Source: Dipteris shenzhenensis (Eukaryota > Polypodiophyta > Polypodiopsida > Gleicheniales). From it: a stretch of DNA of 64,000 nt. Made by a program: the position numbers and the translations under genes. The DNA lies in the NCBI GenBank assembly GCA_047967505.1, contig CM106539.1. One strand, 5' to 3'. The notes beneath the pieces were generated by a model, which did no database searches, had not been told where the DNA came from, and was given only the letters and a program-made list of their open reading frames with translations. This document shows, in pieces, positions 21,689 through 34,000 of this stretch (the stretch's first letter is position 1; every line of letters starts with the position of its first letter).

Positions 21689-23561
21689 TGAGAAGAGAAC
21701 AAAGCTGGATCCAAAGGCAGAAAAATGCATCTTTATTGGATATGCTCAGCACCAGAAAGGGTATCGCTGTTATAACCCTTCCACCCGCAAAATGCAAGTG
21801 AGCAGAGATGTTGTTTTTGATGAAATGAGCAGCTGGTATGCACCAACTGTTATGGTAGGAGATGCAGATGCAGGAAATGGGAATGCTGCAATAAATGCAG
21901 AGCAGCAATCTCAAGCCTTGAGTGGACCCAGAGAGTCCTCTACTAGTGGATCTAATGCATGGACAGGGAGATTGAGATCTAGTGAATCGTCACATGGCAG
22001 TCCTGATAGTGTTGTGCAGGTATCACATAAGGGAAAAGAAAAAGTGGACCATGCTCCAGTATTTGATGTGTCTACTGGTAGCTCTCATGTTGATGGAGAG
22101 TCAAGCGGCTCTGAAATGAGCCTTGATGAGGAACTTGGGATTCCTTCTGTTGTTACACCTGGTGCAAGAAAAAGCAGGCATGATTTAAAGACGCCTGCAA
22201 CTGATCCAGTTGTACGGAGGTCCACTCGTATTAAGTATCCAATTGACAGGCTGAGATATGATGGGTATACAGCACATCACTATGCTTATATGGTCAAGGT
22301 TCTAGAGGAGCCAGAGCCCACATGTTTTGAGGATGCAGCAGGGCATAAAAATTGGGAAGCAGCTATGGATGAAGAGATGGCTGCCTTGGATGCAAACCAC
22401 ACTTGGGATTTGATGCCTTTGCCTCATGATAAGAAGGCTATTGGCTGCAAGTGGGTTTACAAAGTAAAGCACAATGCTGATGGGTCTGTTAGCAGGTACA
22501 AGGCAAGATTGGTTGCCAAAGGTTTTGCACAGACATATGGAATTGACTATGAGGAAACTTTCAGCCCAGTTGCAAGGATGGCAACTGTGAGAGCAGTAAT
22601 TGCTATGGCTGCTGCAAAGGGATGGTCTTTGCATCAGATGGATGTGAAAAATGCCTTCTTGCATGGTGACTTGCAGGAAGAGGTTTATATGATGCAGCCA
22701 GAAGGTTATAAGGATAAAGCACACCCCGATTTTGTATGCAGGTTGCGCAAAGCCTTGTATGGCTTAAAACAGGCGCCGAGGGCATGGTCAGACAAGATAG
22801 GGCAATATCTTGTCACTATTGGATTTCAGATTTCCAATTCAGATTTTTCACTTTATGTGAAAAGGACAAACAGAGGGATTGTGCTTATAGTCATCTATGT
22901 TGATGACTTGATTATTACAGGTGATAGTGATGCAGACATTAATGAAGTGAAGCTGCTGTTGAAGCAGAAATTTGAGATGAAGGATTTGGGAGAGCTGCGT
23001 TACTTCTTGGGCATTGAGGTTATTAGATCCCCGAGTGGGATATGGCTGTTGCAAAGGCAATACGGTTTGGACATGCTGTCCAAATATGGGATGACAGGCT
23101 GTAAGCCTATCTCTGTTCCATTGGAGCAGAATGTGAAGCTCAATGCAGAGTCAGGTGAGCTTCTTGAAGATATTACTATGTACAGGCGCATAGTAGGTAG
23201 CTTGATTTACATGACTATAACCCGACCAGATTTGAGCTATGATGTGGGGCTGGTGAGTCAGTTTATGCAGGCATCGAGGAAGCCACATTTGGATGCGGCT
23301 AGGCGCATACTGCGGTATGTGAAGTCCACATTGCATTATGGACTGTTTTATGAAGCTGGGTGTGCATTACAGGTACATGGATACACAGATGCTGACTGGG
23401 CTGGTAGTGTCTCAGACAGGAGATCTACTAGTGGTTTTATGTTTTCCCTTGGGAGTGGTGCCATCAGTTGGAGCAGCAAGAAGCAGCCAACAGTTGGAGC
23501 AGCAAGAAGCAGCCAACAGCAGCTGAGTACAGGGGTGCAGCAATGGCTGCATGTGAGGTAG
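21672..23561 (+). pseudogene. Copia reverse transcriptase-RNase H part of polyprotein
   Basis: Resumes after the frameshift as AYVHVPDEKRTKLDPKAEKC and runs through a Ser-rich linker into RT. RT shows CKWVYKVKHNADGS, YKARLVAKGFAQ, QMDVKNAFLHGDL and YVDDLIITG (catalytic YVDD near 22.9 kb). RNase H begins at HGYTDADWAG and is broken at SSKKQPT by a 26-bp tandem duplication (23,470-23,522). This removes the TVALSSTEAEY segment from frame; the remaining RNase H end lies at 23,563-23,860 in another frame. Confidence 0.95.
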
Positions 23562-23562
23562 C

Positions 23563-23907
23563 TTGTTACGGAAGCTACTTGCAGATATGGGACAGTCAGT
23601 TCATGCAGCAGTTGTCATTCATTGTGACAACATTAGCAGCATCATGCTTGCTAATAACCCAGTTTATCATGCTAGAACGAAGCACATTGAGGTGCATTAT
23701 CACTTTGTGAGAGAGAAGGTTCTAGCTGGTGAGATTGATCTTGTCTATGTCAGCACTGAGGAGCAGGTGGCTGATATCTTTACGAAGGCATTGGGTACCG
23801 AGAAGCTTCGCAGATTTAGGAGCTTGCTTGGTGTACGTGAGATGGATTTGAGCTTGAGGGGGAGTGTTGAGATATCAAGCTCTATCCCCGACATATCTCC
23901 TGGATGA
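23563..23907 (+). pseudogene. Copia RNase H C-terminal end, out of frame
   Basis: LRKLLADMGQSVHAAVVIHC, HARTKHIEVHYHFVREK and VADIFTKALG are the conserved end of copia RNase H. The frame is separated from RT by the upstream 26-bp duplication and runs a few codons into the 3' LTR. Confidence 0.93.
23854..23864 (+). promoter_or_regulatory. Polypurine tract (copia)
   Basis: TTGAGGGGGAG lies immediately left of the 3' LTR; it primes plus-strand DNA synthesis. Confidence 0.95.
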
Positions 23908-24162
23908 CTATCATTTATGTCACCGCCTATGTTAGTTGTACTCGTGGTGTAGTTAGACTACCACGTATGTTTTTGGTTTGGGTTCACATATGAACCACGT
24001 ATTCTAGGTTTTGACATATAGGGTATTTCCCTCTTCTATTGTATCGTTGTTGTGTGCAAAAGAGAAGAAAGGCTTCACCCTCCAACCTTGTGTCCTCTCT
24101 CTTTTGTGTGTTGTGAAGAAAGCTGAACTTGAGTCTCCTATCTCTCTCCCTTATTCTTTACA
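23865..24162 (+). repeat. Copia 3' LTR
   Basis: 298 bp, TGTTGAGA to TTTACA, nearly identical to the 5' LTR. Confidence 0.97.
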
Positions 24163-27100
24163 AGAGCTCCATACCCAAATGCAGAGGTGGAGAAGGCTCA
24201 TTTTTAGGCACTTCAACAATGGGTACAAAAGGAACAAGCTCAACTTGAGGTTCAGAAACAAGCTCAAGATCCAATCCATGACTTGGCCCCACAAAGTATT
24301 GATACTGTACTCGAGCCTCTATTCCAACAACAGACTCCACAACATAATGTACTGCCACATCAACTTGAAGGAGCTGCACTCTCTAGCATCTTGAGTTGCC
24401 CTGTGTCGATTCCCATCGGAATCCTCCTACGGAATTGTCCCAATCTCTGGGAGAGTTTCAAAGGCTAGATTGAACTTGCAAATCCCCCTCCACCTATGGA
24501 CGACATCAAAGATATCCCTGTGCAGATGGGTGAGAGAGATGACATATGCAACATTACTGTGCCTTTGATCCACAAGGCATATAATGAAGTCTAAGCCATA
24601 GTGGATGATGGAGCAGGTGTAAATATCCTATCAAAGGATCTCTAAGATGAATGGGGCCTCCCACCAATGGAAAAGGCTAATTTCAACATACGCCTTGCCA
24701 ATGATTCACGACCTAAACCCTTGGGAATAGTGAATGGTGTGTCAACAAAGGCCACAAGAGTCTCCTTTTCCCTTCAATTCACAATCTTGGATCTTCCCAA
24801 AAAATCCTATCAAATCTTACTGGGATGTCCTTGGTTACGGGACGCATCAATCCTCCATGACTGGGGAACTGATAGACTGACAATCCAAAATTGCGACTCT
24901 GCAGTCAGGGTGAATGTGGGGATAGGAGCTATAAAAACAATTGTGCCTGGAGCGTTGGGTGACACACCTTCAATGACGACCTCAAGCAAATCAGCTCCCT
25001 TGCAAGAGCATGCCATAGCAGGCAATTCCCAAAGCAATGCCAATAATTGGATACAAACATTGGCAACCATCGACAACTACCATTCATTAGACCCCATTTT
25101 CTCGCAGATAGATGCTAAGGTGCTACATGTATATCCTCCACTCACACATGAAGAACCAATCGATCTAGAGGTGCCATTCTTTATGGCTGATCTCGAGTGG
25201 GATAATGAATCTGAAGAAGGTACCCATACCAATGATGACTCCAATTTTCATTGGGACCTTGAAATTGAGGTTGAGAATGCTAAAATCGAAGATCAAATCT
25301 TTGACAATGACCTAGCCATTCTTCATGCCCTAATGGCAGTCAAGCTCCCAAAAATTGAACCTCCAAAGTTGAATAATAGCAGAAGATCTTGCAAGAAAGC
25401 TAGGAAATCGCAGAAAAGCTAAGGCCAAACACTTCAATGAATTCGAATGAGTCCAAAAAAGGATCATCGAATTGTATCTTGCAAAGCTAGCTCCCTCAAA
25501 ATCAGAACCACCATCTCCCTTGAGGGACTAGAAGGAGTATGTGTAGCAAATGAACCCTTACTTGGGAACACCTTACCAGTGGAAAAGTTACCCCACAGTT
25601 CCCAATGTAAGAAGTTTCGAAAGTATAAGCCACATGTGCGAATGAAGCTCGATCAAGAGACTTCAAAAAAAGAAAGTTAGAAAGAGCCTAACAAATTGGT
25701 AAATGAAACTATGCCACCCAGCACACATGGCACATGTCAGGATAGTTCAACACCATTAGAGGCCGATCTTCGAGAAGTGTTGGAGTACTTCAAGAATTAC
25801 ACAAGTGGTAGTGTCCCCATAGCAATGCCAAGACCACTAAGAGAATCTAAAGTTCAAGAAATCGATAGCATTGGAGAAACTCCAATCTCTGAGGGATGGG
25901 CAAAAACTCGCACAATAAACCTTGCCCTTGAAGAGGAGGAAGAAAAACTAGTTTTCATTGGGAAATAGCTTCGACAAGAAGATGAAACCAAACTCAAAGC
26001 ACTCCTAATGGAATACCATGACTGCCTAGCATGGTCATACAAGCAGATGAAAGGAATTTCACTAGACATGGTAGTATACATGATACCTATAAGGGAAGGT
26101 GTCCACCTAAGGTATGTGGACCTTATTGCACAAATCCTAAGTATGACACCATGGTTTATGAGGAGTTGGAAAAACTTCTAGATGACGGATTCATCTACGA
26201 GATAGAGCACACTGATTGGGTTTCACCCATCATCATTGTGCCTAAACGAACAAGAAGCTAAGAATATGTGTAAACTTGCAGAATGTGAATGCCACCACAA
26301 TTAGGGATCACTATCCCCTACCCTTAATAGAAATAGTGTTGGAAAAGGTGGCAGGTTCCGAAACATATAGCTACTTGGATGGCTTCACTGGCTATAGCCA
26401 AGTGCAAATCGCTTCTAAAGACCAATCAAAAACAATACTTGCTACTGAATGGGATATTTTTGCATATAGATTCATGCCATTTGGCCTTTGTAATGCCCCG
26501 ACCACATTCCAGCGAGTCATGTTCATAGCTTTCAAGTCATTTTTGAATAAGTTTTTACAATTATTCTTGGATGATTTGTGCATCCCTCGAGCAAAAAAGA
26601 ACACTTCAAATGTCTTGAAGCTATACTAATCAAATGTAGGGAGTATGGCATCTCCCTAAATCCAACAAAATGCCAGTTCATGGTCACCTACAGAGTTGTT
26701 TTGGGAGACATCATTTCTAAACATGGGATTGCAACTAACATGGACAAAATCAAAGTCATCATGGAATTACCTCCTCCTACAAATTCCAAAGGTGTACAGG
26801 TCTTTATGGGACATGCCGGCTATTATAGAAGATTTATATTGTGGTATGCCATGATACCCAGACCATTTTACAAATTATTAGTGGAATTCTTATGGATAGA
26901 AGAATGCGACCAAGCCTTTGAGCTTTTGAAGTGGCACCTAATCATAGCACCCATCCTTATATCTCCCAATTGGGATATTGATTTTCATGTTCATACTGAT
27001 GGATCCAAGTATGCAATTGGGAATGTGCTTTGTCAACCTAGTGAACATAAGAAAGACTACCCATTCTACTTTGCCAGTCGACAACTCAATGATGCAGAGA

Positions 27101-28245
27101 TCAACTATACCACCATAGAAAGAGAAGCCCTAGCAATGGTGTATAGTGTTAAGAAATTTCAGCACCATGTATTGGCAAATGATTTTGTCTTCTAAACTCC
27201 CCATCAAGCATTGATTTATCTTGTGAACCATCCGTGTACAATAAGAAGAATAATTAGATGGCTTCTCTTGCTTCAAGAATTCAACTTCAAAATAGTGGTC
27301 CGCAAAGGTGCCCAACACTACATTGTCAATCACATGTCTCGTGTCAAGTCAGGAGAAGTAACCACTGGAGTAGAAGATGACTTGCTAGATGCCACACTAT
27401 TTTAGATAGATGCTATTCTAGATTGGTGTGGAGATATCATTGGGTACTTAATGGCAAGAATACCACACCCTGAAGTGAAAGCAGTAGATGCCAAAAAACT
27501 AATTTTAAAGGTTGCACCCTATCAACTCATTGCAGGAAAATTATACAAGATGGGCAAGGACCAATTATTAAGAAGATGTGTAATGCCTCATGAGATCATG
27601 CAAATCCTGAGTGAAGTCCATGAAGACATTGCAGGAGGGCACTTCCAAGGGGAAGCCACAACAAAGAAAAGTCCTCCTCACAGGCTACTGGTGGCCAACA
27701 CTTTGGGCAAATGCCTATGAATATGTAAAAGGCTGTGATGTATGCCAATGGACTACTAAACCACAACACAAAGACTTCAATTCCCTAACAACAATTGTTG
27801 CATAAAAATCATTTAAAAAATGGGGGATTGACTATGTGGGTCCCAGCAGCAAAGGGAACACATGCACGCTACATCATTGTGGCCACTGATTGCTTTACAA
27901 AATGGGTTGAATCTAAAGCAGTCAGAAAGGCAAATGCCAGAAGCAGAGCAAGATTCTTATACCAGAATGTGATCACCCGATTCGGATGCCCCATTGAAAT
28001 TGTGTCAGATAGAGGCACACATTTTGTCAATGAGGTAATCCAAGAACTCTTGTCTGGCTTTATGGTAATCCATAGAAAAAGCACACCCTACTACCCCCAA
28101 GGGAATGGACAGGTCGAATCCACCAACAAAATATTATGCATTATCCTCACTAAGGTAGTAGAACCACAACATTCTGATTGGGCAGAAAAACTAAATGCAG
28201 CCTTATGGGCAATTGGTGCCATCCCAAGCTCTTTGATGTAATCTT
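24163..28245 (+). pseudogene. Ty3/gypsy gag-protease-RT-RNase H-integrase, copy C
   Basis: Same family as A and D but on plus and more diverged. In order: gag tail (NAEVEKAHF*ALQQWV), protease (VDDGAGVNIL at 24.60 kb, second active-site-loop Gly changed to Asp), linker, RT (HTDWVSPIIIVPKR, frameshift near 26,262, RDHYPLPLIEIVLEKVAGS, FMPFGLCNAPTTFQR, FLDD near 26,567), RNase H (HTDGSKYAIGNVLC), integrase zinc region (27.5-27.75 kb) and catalytic core (FTKWVESKAV, FGCPIEIVSDRGTHF, YPQGNGQVESTNK). It ends without the integrase C-terminus, 3' leader or LTR. Many stops, mostly TAA/TAG at Gln codons. Confidence 0.93.
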
Positions 28246-28906
28246 CTTGAAACAGTACCTACATGCACCTCCATGTCTCAGAACCCATCCCAAGTTCTAT
28301 GCAGAAAATAATGTGCGGCAACATTGATTCCTTCCTTCGCCTAAGTGCTATCTTCTGCAAAACATTTGAATACATTCTGGAGGTCCTATGTTACCTCGAT
28401 AGCCATTTGCCTCAACTCAGTTTCAATCCCAATGAATGGGTCGATGCTCAGATTACAAGCCGACTCTATCAAAGTGTCATCTTTTAGAAGCATGCCACAT
28501 ATCTCTGTTCAAACAAATGGTGGATATAGGCTACCTGGAAACTAAGCAAAAATTGTATGGTGCCAAGGCTTTACAGCAGGATCGATTGGCATGACACAAG
28601 TTCCACAGCCACTGGACTACACGCATGGCAACCTAGCTACGTGCTCACAATAAGCCATAACCCAAGGATGGGTAATAAAATGGATCCAGGAGTATGTTGT
28701 CTCTGTGCCAACATGGACTTAGGAACAAGCTTGAAATTGGAACTACAACAAAAGTACTTCCCTTCCATTCAAGATGGATAATTGTCCTATAAATCAGCAT
28801 AAGATCAGCCTTGAGCTTGCTAAAAGGGAATATGCAGGTTGAATACTGTCAAACAGTAGTTTGACTATTATATATCAAGAACCATTACAAAGAAGATCCC
28901 AAAAGG
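28246..28906. other. Tail after integrase, no recognised gene
   Basis: Frames of 60-75 aa (28,263-28,487 and 28,557-28,781 on plus) could be decayed post-integrase coding of copy C, but no motif is recognisable. From 28,790 the sequence turns AT-rich. Confidence 0.4.
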
Positions 28907-28910
28907 AGTT

Positions 28911-28934
28911 AACACCTATTTCATTAATTTTGGA
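28911..28934. repeat. Left terminal inverted repeat of the candidate transposon
   Basis: 24 bp beginning AACACCTATTTCATTAAT, exact reverse complement of 57,469-57,492. Preceded by AGTT. Confidence 0.75.
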
Positions 28935-29219
28935 ATCTTGCACTGTCCAAATTCATTTTGTGAGATAATTTTGAATAAAACATTTCAAAAAAAGAGGCTC
29001 TTATAAAACAAAACATTGAGTCAAAAAGGAAGATTTTAAAAAATCAAATTAGAAAAAATGACGTGAGATGTTAAAAATAGAGTACATCACATTGTTAAAA
29101 GAGACAAAAAAGTAAGATTTTAAAAAATCAAATTAGAAAAAATGGCGTGACATGTTATGAAAACTAGAGTACATTTCAAAAAGAGCACATCACATTTGTA
29201 AAGAAGTAGATCATATTAC

Positions 29220-29415
29220 TCAAAGCCATATGGTGTCAAAAAACACCTTAATACAGTCTCTCTTAACATCATCTTAACATCACATTTGTACAAGAAGTAG
29301 ATCATATTACTCAAAGTCATATGGTGTCAAAAAACACCTTAATACAAAGCCATATGGTGTCAAAAAACACCTTAATACAAAGCCATATGGTGTCAAAAAA
29401 CATCTTAATACAGTC
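29220..29415. repeat. 34-bp tandem repeat (CATATGGTGTCAAAAAACACCTT)
   Basis: Units at about 29,220, 29,311, 29,345 and 29,380. Each contains GGTGTNNNNNNACACC, a small hairpin-capable inverted repeat. Subterminal position next to the left inverted repeat, where many transposons carry transposase-binding repeats; that role is inference. Confidence 0.7.
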
Positions 29416-29429
29416 TCTCTTATCTAAGT

Positions 29430-29882
29430 CTAGAAGATCTCATCATTGGTCTCTTTTATCTTCTCAACAACCCAATCTTTCACTGCCTCCACAGCTGTAT
29501 CCTCAACATAATTACATGCGAAGAAGAAATTTAAGCAATCACAAATTGTTTCTTTATAATTTCTCTGAGAGGCTCTTATTGTTCTCTCAGCATCCGCATC
29601 AAATCGCCCATGATGAGAGCTGCGATAACGCAGGTTACTTAAGAAGTCTAATAGATCTTGTCGTGCTTTTATCATACGTCTTAGAAGTCTTTCACTGTTT
29701 GCTATCTTGAGAGTCTCCTCCCTCTCTGCGTGCCTTTGTGCAGCAAATTCCTCTCTCTCCATGTGTGTCAAAGGAGAACCTTGTCGAATTCTGGCCTCTC
29801 TCTGTGCTCCTTGGTCAGCAATCCATTCTTTGAGATTGTTACTTCCGAACTCCACGTCTTCGACAATGCGAAGGACATCCAT
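29430..29882 (-). CDS. Unassigned helical protein, 150 aa
   Basis: I do not recognise a family. Open from ATG at 29,882 to a stop at 29,430. The composition is charged and helical: an acidic N-terminus (MDVLRIVEDVEFGSNN), a basic/acidic helical middle (HMEREEFAAQRHAEREETLK, LLRRMIKARQDLLDFL), and a region with two cysteines (CDCLNFFFACNYVED). No transmembrane segment or signal peptide is evident. It lies inside the left end of the candidate transposon, in the same direction as the Ulp1-like gene, and is one of few frames there without a stop. It could be an accessory transposon protein or a last exon. Confidence 0.4.
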   Translation of the reverse strand: MDVLRIVEDVEFGSNNLKEWIADQGAQREARIRQGSPLTHMEREEFAAQRHAEREETLKIANSERLLRRMIKARQDLLDFLSNLRYRSSHHGRFDADAERTIRASQRNYKETICDCLNFFFACNYVEDTAVEAVKDWVVEKIKETNDEIF

Positions 29883-29953
29883 GGGTGGGGAGATGATAAA
29901 GAAAGGGAGATGGACTACGATGCAAGAAAGAAGAGAGTGTCTGCGGAAGAACT

Positions 29954-30410
29954 AGGATAGAAGAATACTTGGTTATCAGGATGGATGAAAGAAGACTCTG
30001 AGAGTGTTCGCGGAAGGACTAGGATAGAAGAATACAAGAAGAATACAAGTTAATGAGAAGCACTAGGATGGATGAAAGAAGAGAGTGTTTGTGGAAGAAC
30101 TAGGATAGAAGAATACTTGGTTATCAGGATGGATGAAAGAAGACTCTGAGAGTGTTTGCAGAAGGACTAGGATAGAAGAATACAAGAAGAATACAAGTTA
30201 ATGAGAAGCACTAGGATGGATGAAAGAAGAGAGTGTTTGTGGAAGAACTAGGATAGAAGAATACTTGGTTATCAGGATGGATGAAAGAAGACTCTGAGAG
30301 TGTTTGCGGAAGGACTAGGATAGAAGAATACAAGTTACTCAGAAGGACTAGGATGTAAGAAATAAGAGAGTGTTTGTGGAAGGACTAGGATGGAAGAATA
30401 CAAGTGCACT
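29954..30410. repeat. 148-bp tandem repeat, about three copies
   Basis: AGGATAGAAGAATACTTGG recurs at 29,954, 30,102 and 30,250. Each unit holds shorter GGAAGAACTAGGATAGAAGAATAC sub-repeats, so the array is built from a nested smaller unit. Confidence 0.85.
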
Positions 30411-30419
30411 AAGGCACGA

Positions 30420-30615
30420 TGTGTTCACTACGATAAGGATAAGGGTTGGAATAAAGTGAGAGGCACGATGTGTTCACTATGATAAGGATAAGGGTTGGAA
30501 TAAAGCGAGTGGAGATTGAATGCTCTACTTTAAGTGAGTGGAGATGATAAGGATAAGGGTTGGAATAAAGTGAGAGAAGCATTGCGAATGCTCTACTTTA
30601 AGTGAGTGGAGACTG
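30420..30615. repeat. Short direct repeats GATAAGGATAAGGGTTGGAATAAAG
   Basis: Three copies of a GATAAGGATAAGGGTTGGAAT-type unit with variable spacing and two copies of AGGCACGATGTGTTCACTA. No coding potential seen. Confidence 0.75.
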
Positions 30616-30630
30616 TCCAACTGAATAAAA

Positions 30631-30960
30631 TTCTCATCACACAAGGATTTATTTCCAAATAATCACATCATCACACATTCATATCATAAAATTGTGTGCA
30701 TGAAGAAATATATTACAAATATTACATCATCACATATTCATATCAAAATTCTCATCACACAAGGATTTATTTCCAAATAATCACATCATCACACATTCAT
30801 ATCATAAAATTGTGTGCATGAAATAATTATATTACAAATATTACATCATCACATATTCATATCAAAATTCTCATCACACAAGGATTTATTTCCAAATAAT
30901 CACATCATCACACATTCATATCATAAAATTGTGTGCATAAAGAAATTATATAAATATCAT
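30631..30960. repeat. 118-119-bp AT-rich tandem repeat, three copies
   Basis: TTCTCATCACACAAGGATTT recurs at 30,631, 30,749 and 30,868 with near-identical units containing ATCACATCATCACACATTCA. Confidence 0.9.
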
Positions 30961-31036
30961 GATTATGCCACTTAAGTAATAAGTCACAAATTGGTGTATA
31001 ATCAACAAAAACTACAAACACAACATCATACATGCA

Positions 31037-34000
31037 TCACAACTCTTGTGATGCTTCTAGTGGAGACTGTGGCAACTCTTCGGATGCTTCCAATGGAGGC
31101 TGTGGTGCTGTAGATGTACACTCGGTCTCTACTTCTTCTGTAGTATGTAGTGCTTTCGAAGTAGACTCAGTATCCTCTTCCTTAAATGCAAGCGGAGGCG
31201 GTGGCAACTCTTCTGATGCTTCCAGTGGAGGCTGTGGTGTTGTAGGTGTACATTGGGTCTCTACTTCTTCTGTAGTGTGCAGTGCTTTCGTAGTAGACTC
31301 AGTCTCCTCTTCCTTAAAGGGAAGCTCTGATATTGCTTCAACTGCACGTTGTATTCTAATGGCAGCAAATAGGTCTCGAATGATTTCAGCCCTAAACAAT
31401 TGTATATTCTCCTCTGAATATTTGAGCTCCAAAGAGTCTTCCGATGAGATCTGTGGCTTAAGTGAGAAAATTTCTTTGAAAATCAACATGCAGTTGTAGG
31501 CAACTCTCCACCCACAACTATGCCCATCGTCCTGCTCTACTACTAAACGCTTTTGGAAGTCTACCGAGTCTTTGTACTGTCCTGTTTCTCTGATAGCAGA
31601 TACCAACTTCTCAATCGACCTGTTCATCGCGACATATTAAAAAAACTTAGTGTGTCTATCACATAAGGTACATAATATAGAAGTAACAATAGATTAATAG
31701 AATACTTACGTTTGCACTGAGCCATGAAAGCCTGCAATCGAGTTAACAAACCAACAATAGTTGTCTTCAAGGTTCCAAACCACCAGACTCCAATGTTCCC
31801 TACATGAATAATTAAGAACCATTATTATTTAACACAATGTTGTCAGTATAAGATGAAAATAAAGGTTGCCATGATACTTACATCTCATGATATGCCATAA
31901 ATAGGACTCGCACGCCATGTAAATGTAAAGGCTGTAATAATTTACAAACATCGGCTATTGTCTTTCTGCTATCGCTAAGTATAGGAGAAAGGAGGGAATC
32001 CAACATATACACACGATTTTGTACGACTCTACCAAATCGTGAGATAACTATACTGCACCAACAAATAAATGAATATTAGCTTATTAGATTTAATCAAAAT
32101 ATTGAATTATCAAGTAGAGAAAAAGTTTGTATCAAACCTGAGAATGGCCATCATAATGTTGTTATTGACCTCATTTGAAGCTCTAGAGAGAATTGAAATC
32201 TCCTCTCCCCCAAATTCAAGATACTGAGGTCTATGTTGAATCATTACCCTAACATTAAAAGAGCTTCCCAATTCTTTTAATGAAGCCATGTTTGTAGAGT
32301 TGAGGTCTTCTATCCTCTTTGACTCTTTGATGGCATTCATTTCGCAATCAATGATTGCTCGAATGGTACATGTTATAAATGCATAGAGATGCAAATCCGT
32401 ATATGTTGATAGTGTGGTGTCATTTTGTATCTCAAAAATTTGACCAAGTACCAAAAAGCAATTGTAGCCCACCCTCCATCCACAATTATAGATGTGGCTA
32501 TTCTCTTGATGTGATACCTGACATGTTATATACTCTATTTGTTGTGACAAGTCACATTGCCGCATTACTATGTCGATAGCATCTACTAATTTTCGAGCTG
32601 ATCTGCATATCAAAATATATAACAGTGAATATGTGCATTGCATATCAATCTACATGTCAAGAAGTGACAACAAGTGTAGTCTATACTTACTCTAACACAT
32701 TGCCATGGACGGATGTCATTGAGTTGGCAAAGAAGCACTTATTCGCAAGGATGTCCACGACTACCAGACTCCAATGTGAGCTGCATTATCAATAAAGAAT
32801 AATTACTGTGTTTGAGACAATTCTAGCAATGCAATAGAAAAAACAAGTAGGGTTTGATGCTTACTTCTCATAATATGCTGTAAAAATAACTCGTGCGTCA
32901 TTCATAGGAACATGCTTCAACCACTTGCAAACATTCTCTATGGTTTCTTCTTTGTTGCTAAGCACTTCCGAAATACGAGGATCGAGCATATATGAAACAC
33001 TTTGTATATTTTGCGGAAAATTTGCTATAACATTACTATATTAAAAAAAAAGTATTAGCTTCTTGGGTTTAATCAAAATAAGCAAAGTATAAAGCCAAGG
33101 AAAAGGCTGCATCAAACTTGAGGATGGTTGTAATGACTTTGACATTAACCTCATTCTTAGGATTCAAGAGGATTGAAATCTCTTCTTCACTAAATTCAAA
33201 AAAATGAGGTTGTTGTCGAATTAACAACATAGCAGTGAATGAACTTCCAATCTGCTCCAATAGATTCATATTTTTATGACTCATCTGATTGAGGGAGTAG
33301 TCTACATCGTATTCTTCTTCACTTGCTATGTCCTAGGACCACATCCTCCTTCTGCCATAAAAATATAAAAAATATATGCGATGTACACATCCCAAATAAA
33401 GGCTTAAACAAGCAGATGAGGTTTCATACATTCTTTCATTAGTGTAAGTCTCTCCTCTGCTTGGAGCAAAAATTTAAAAAGGTTTCATACACGCTTTCAT
33501 TAGAGTGAGTCTCTCCTCCTCTTGGATGAAAATTTTAAAAAGTTATGAGATTTACACATCCCAAATAAAAATAATGGTTTAAATAATCATAGAAGTATAA
33601 AGATAGCATGCTTTCATTAGACAAGTTATGAGATTTACACATCCCAAATAAAATTAATGGTTTAAATAATCATAAAAGTATAAAGATAGCATGCTTTCAT
33701 TAGACTCAGTCTCTTCTCCTCTTGGAAGAAAATATAAAAAAGTTATGAGATTTACACATCCCAATTAAAGGCTGGAACAAGCATACAAGTATAAAGATAA
33801 GATTTTATACATGCTGCAATGTAGTCATATTTTCATGTTGTTTCCCAATGGTAGTAATTAGATGCTAAATACTCTCAGCCCGAAATGCTAGCAAATCAGC
33901 TTCTGTATATGATTCCATTTTGACTGGTAACTCCAAATCAAATCTCTCTAAGAAACAACATGCAGTTGTAGGCAACTCTCCACCCACAGCTGTGTCCATC

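Larger units (their letters stand above)
18678..24162 (+). mobile_element. Ty1/copia LTR retrotransposon, young and nearly complete
   Basis: 5,485 bp bounded by 298-bp LTRs starting TGTTGAGATATC and ending TTTACA. The only difference I see between LTRs is one base (AAAGTGAAG versus AAAGAGAAG), about 0.3 percent, so insertion is recent. AGAGC flanks both sides (18,673-18,677 and 24,163-24,167), the 5-bp duplication typical of copia integrase. Order is primer site, gag, protease, integrase, RT, RNase H, polypurine tract. Three lesions (TAG at 20,249, a frameshift near 21,670, a duplication near 23,470) make this copy non-autonomous. It interrupts gypsy copy C. Confidence 0.97.

Noticed and set aside
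28911-28914. TTAA (piggyBac-type) target duplication at the left end
   Set aside because: The left side reads GTTAAC but the right side reads GTTAGT, so TTAA is not duplicated; AGTT fits both sides.
29220-29415. CRISPR-like short repeats
   Set aside because: Only four units in direct tandem without spacers, in a eukaryotic AT-rich repeat context.
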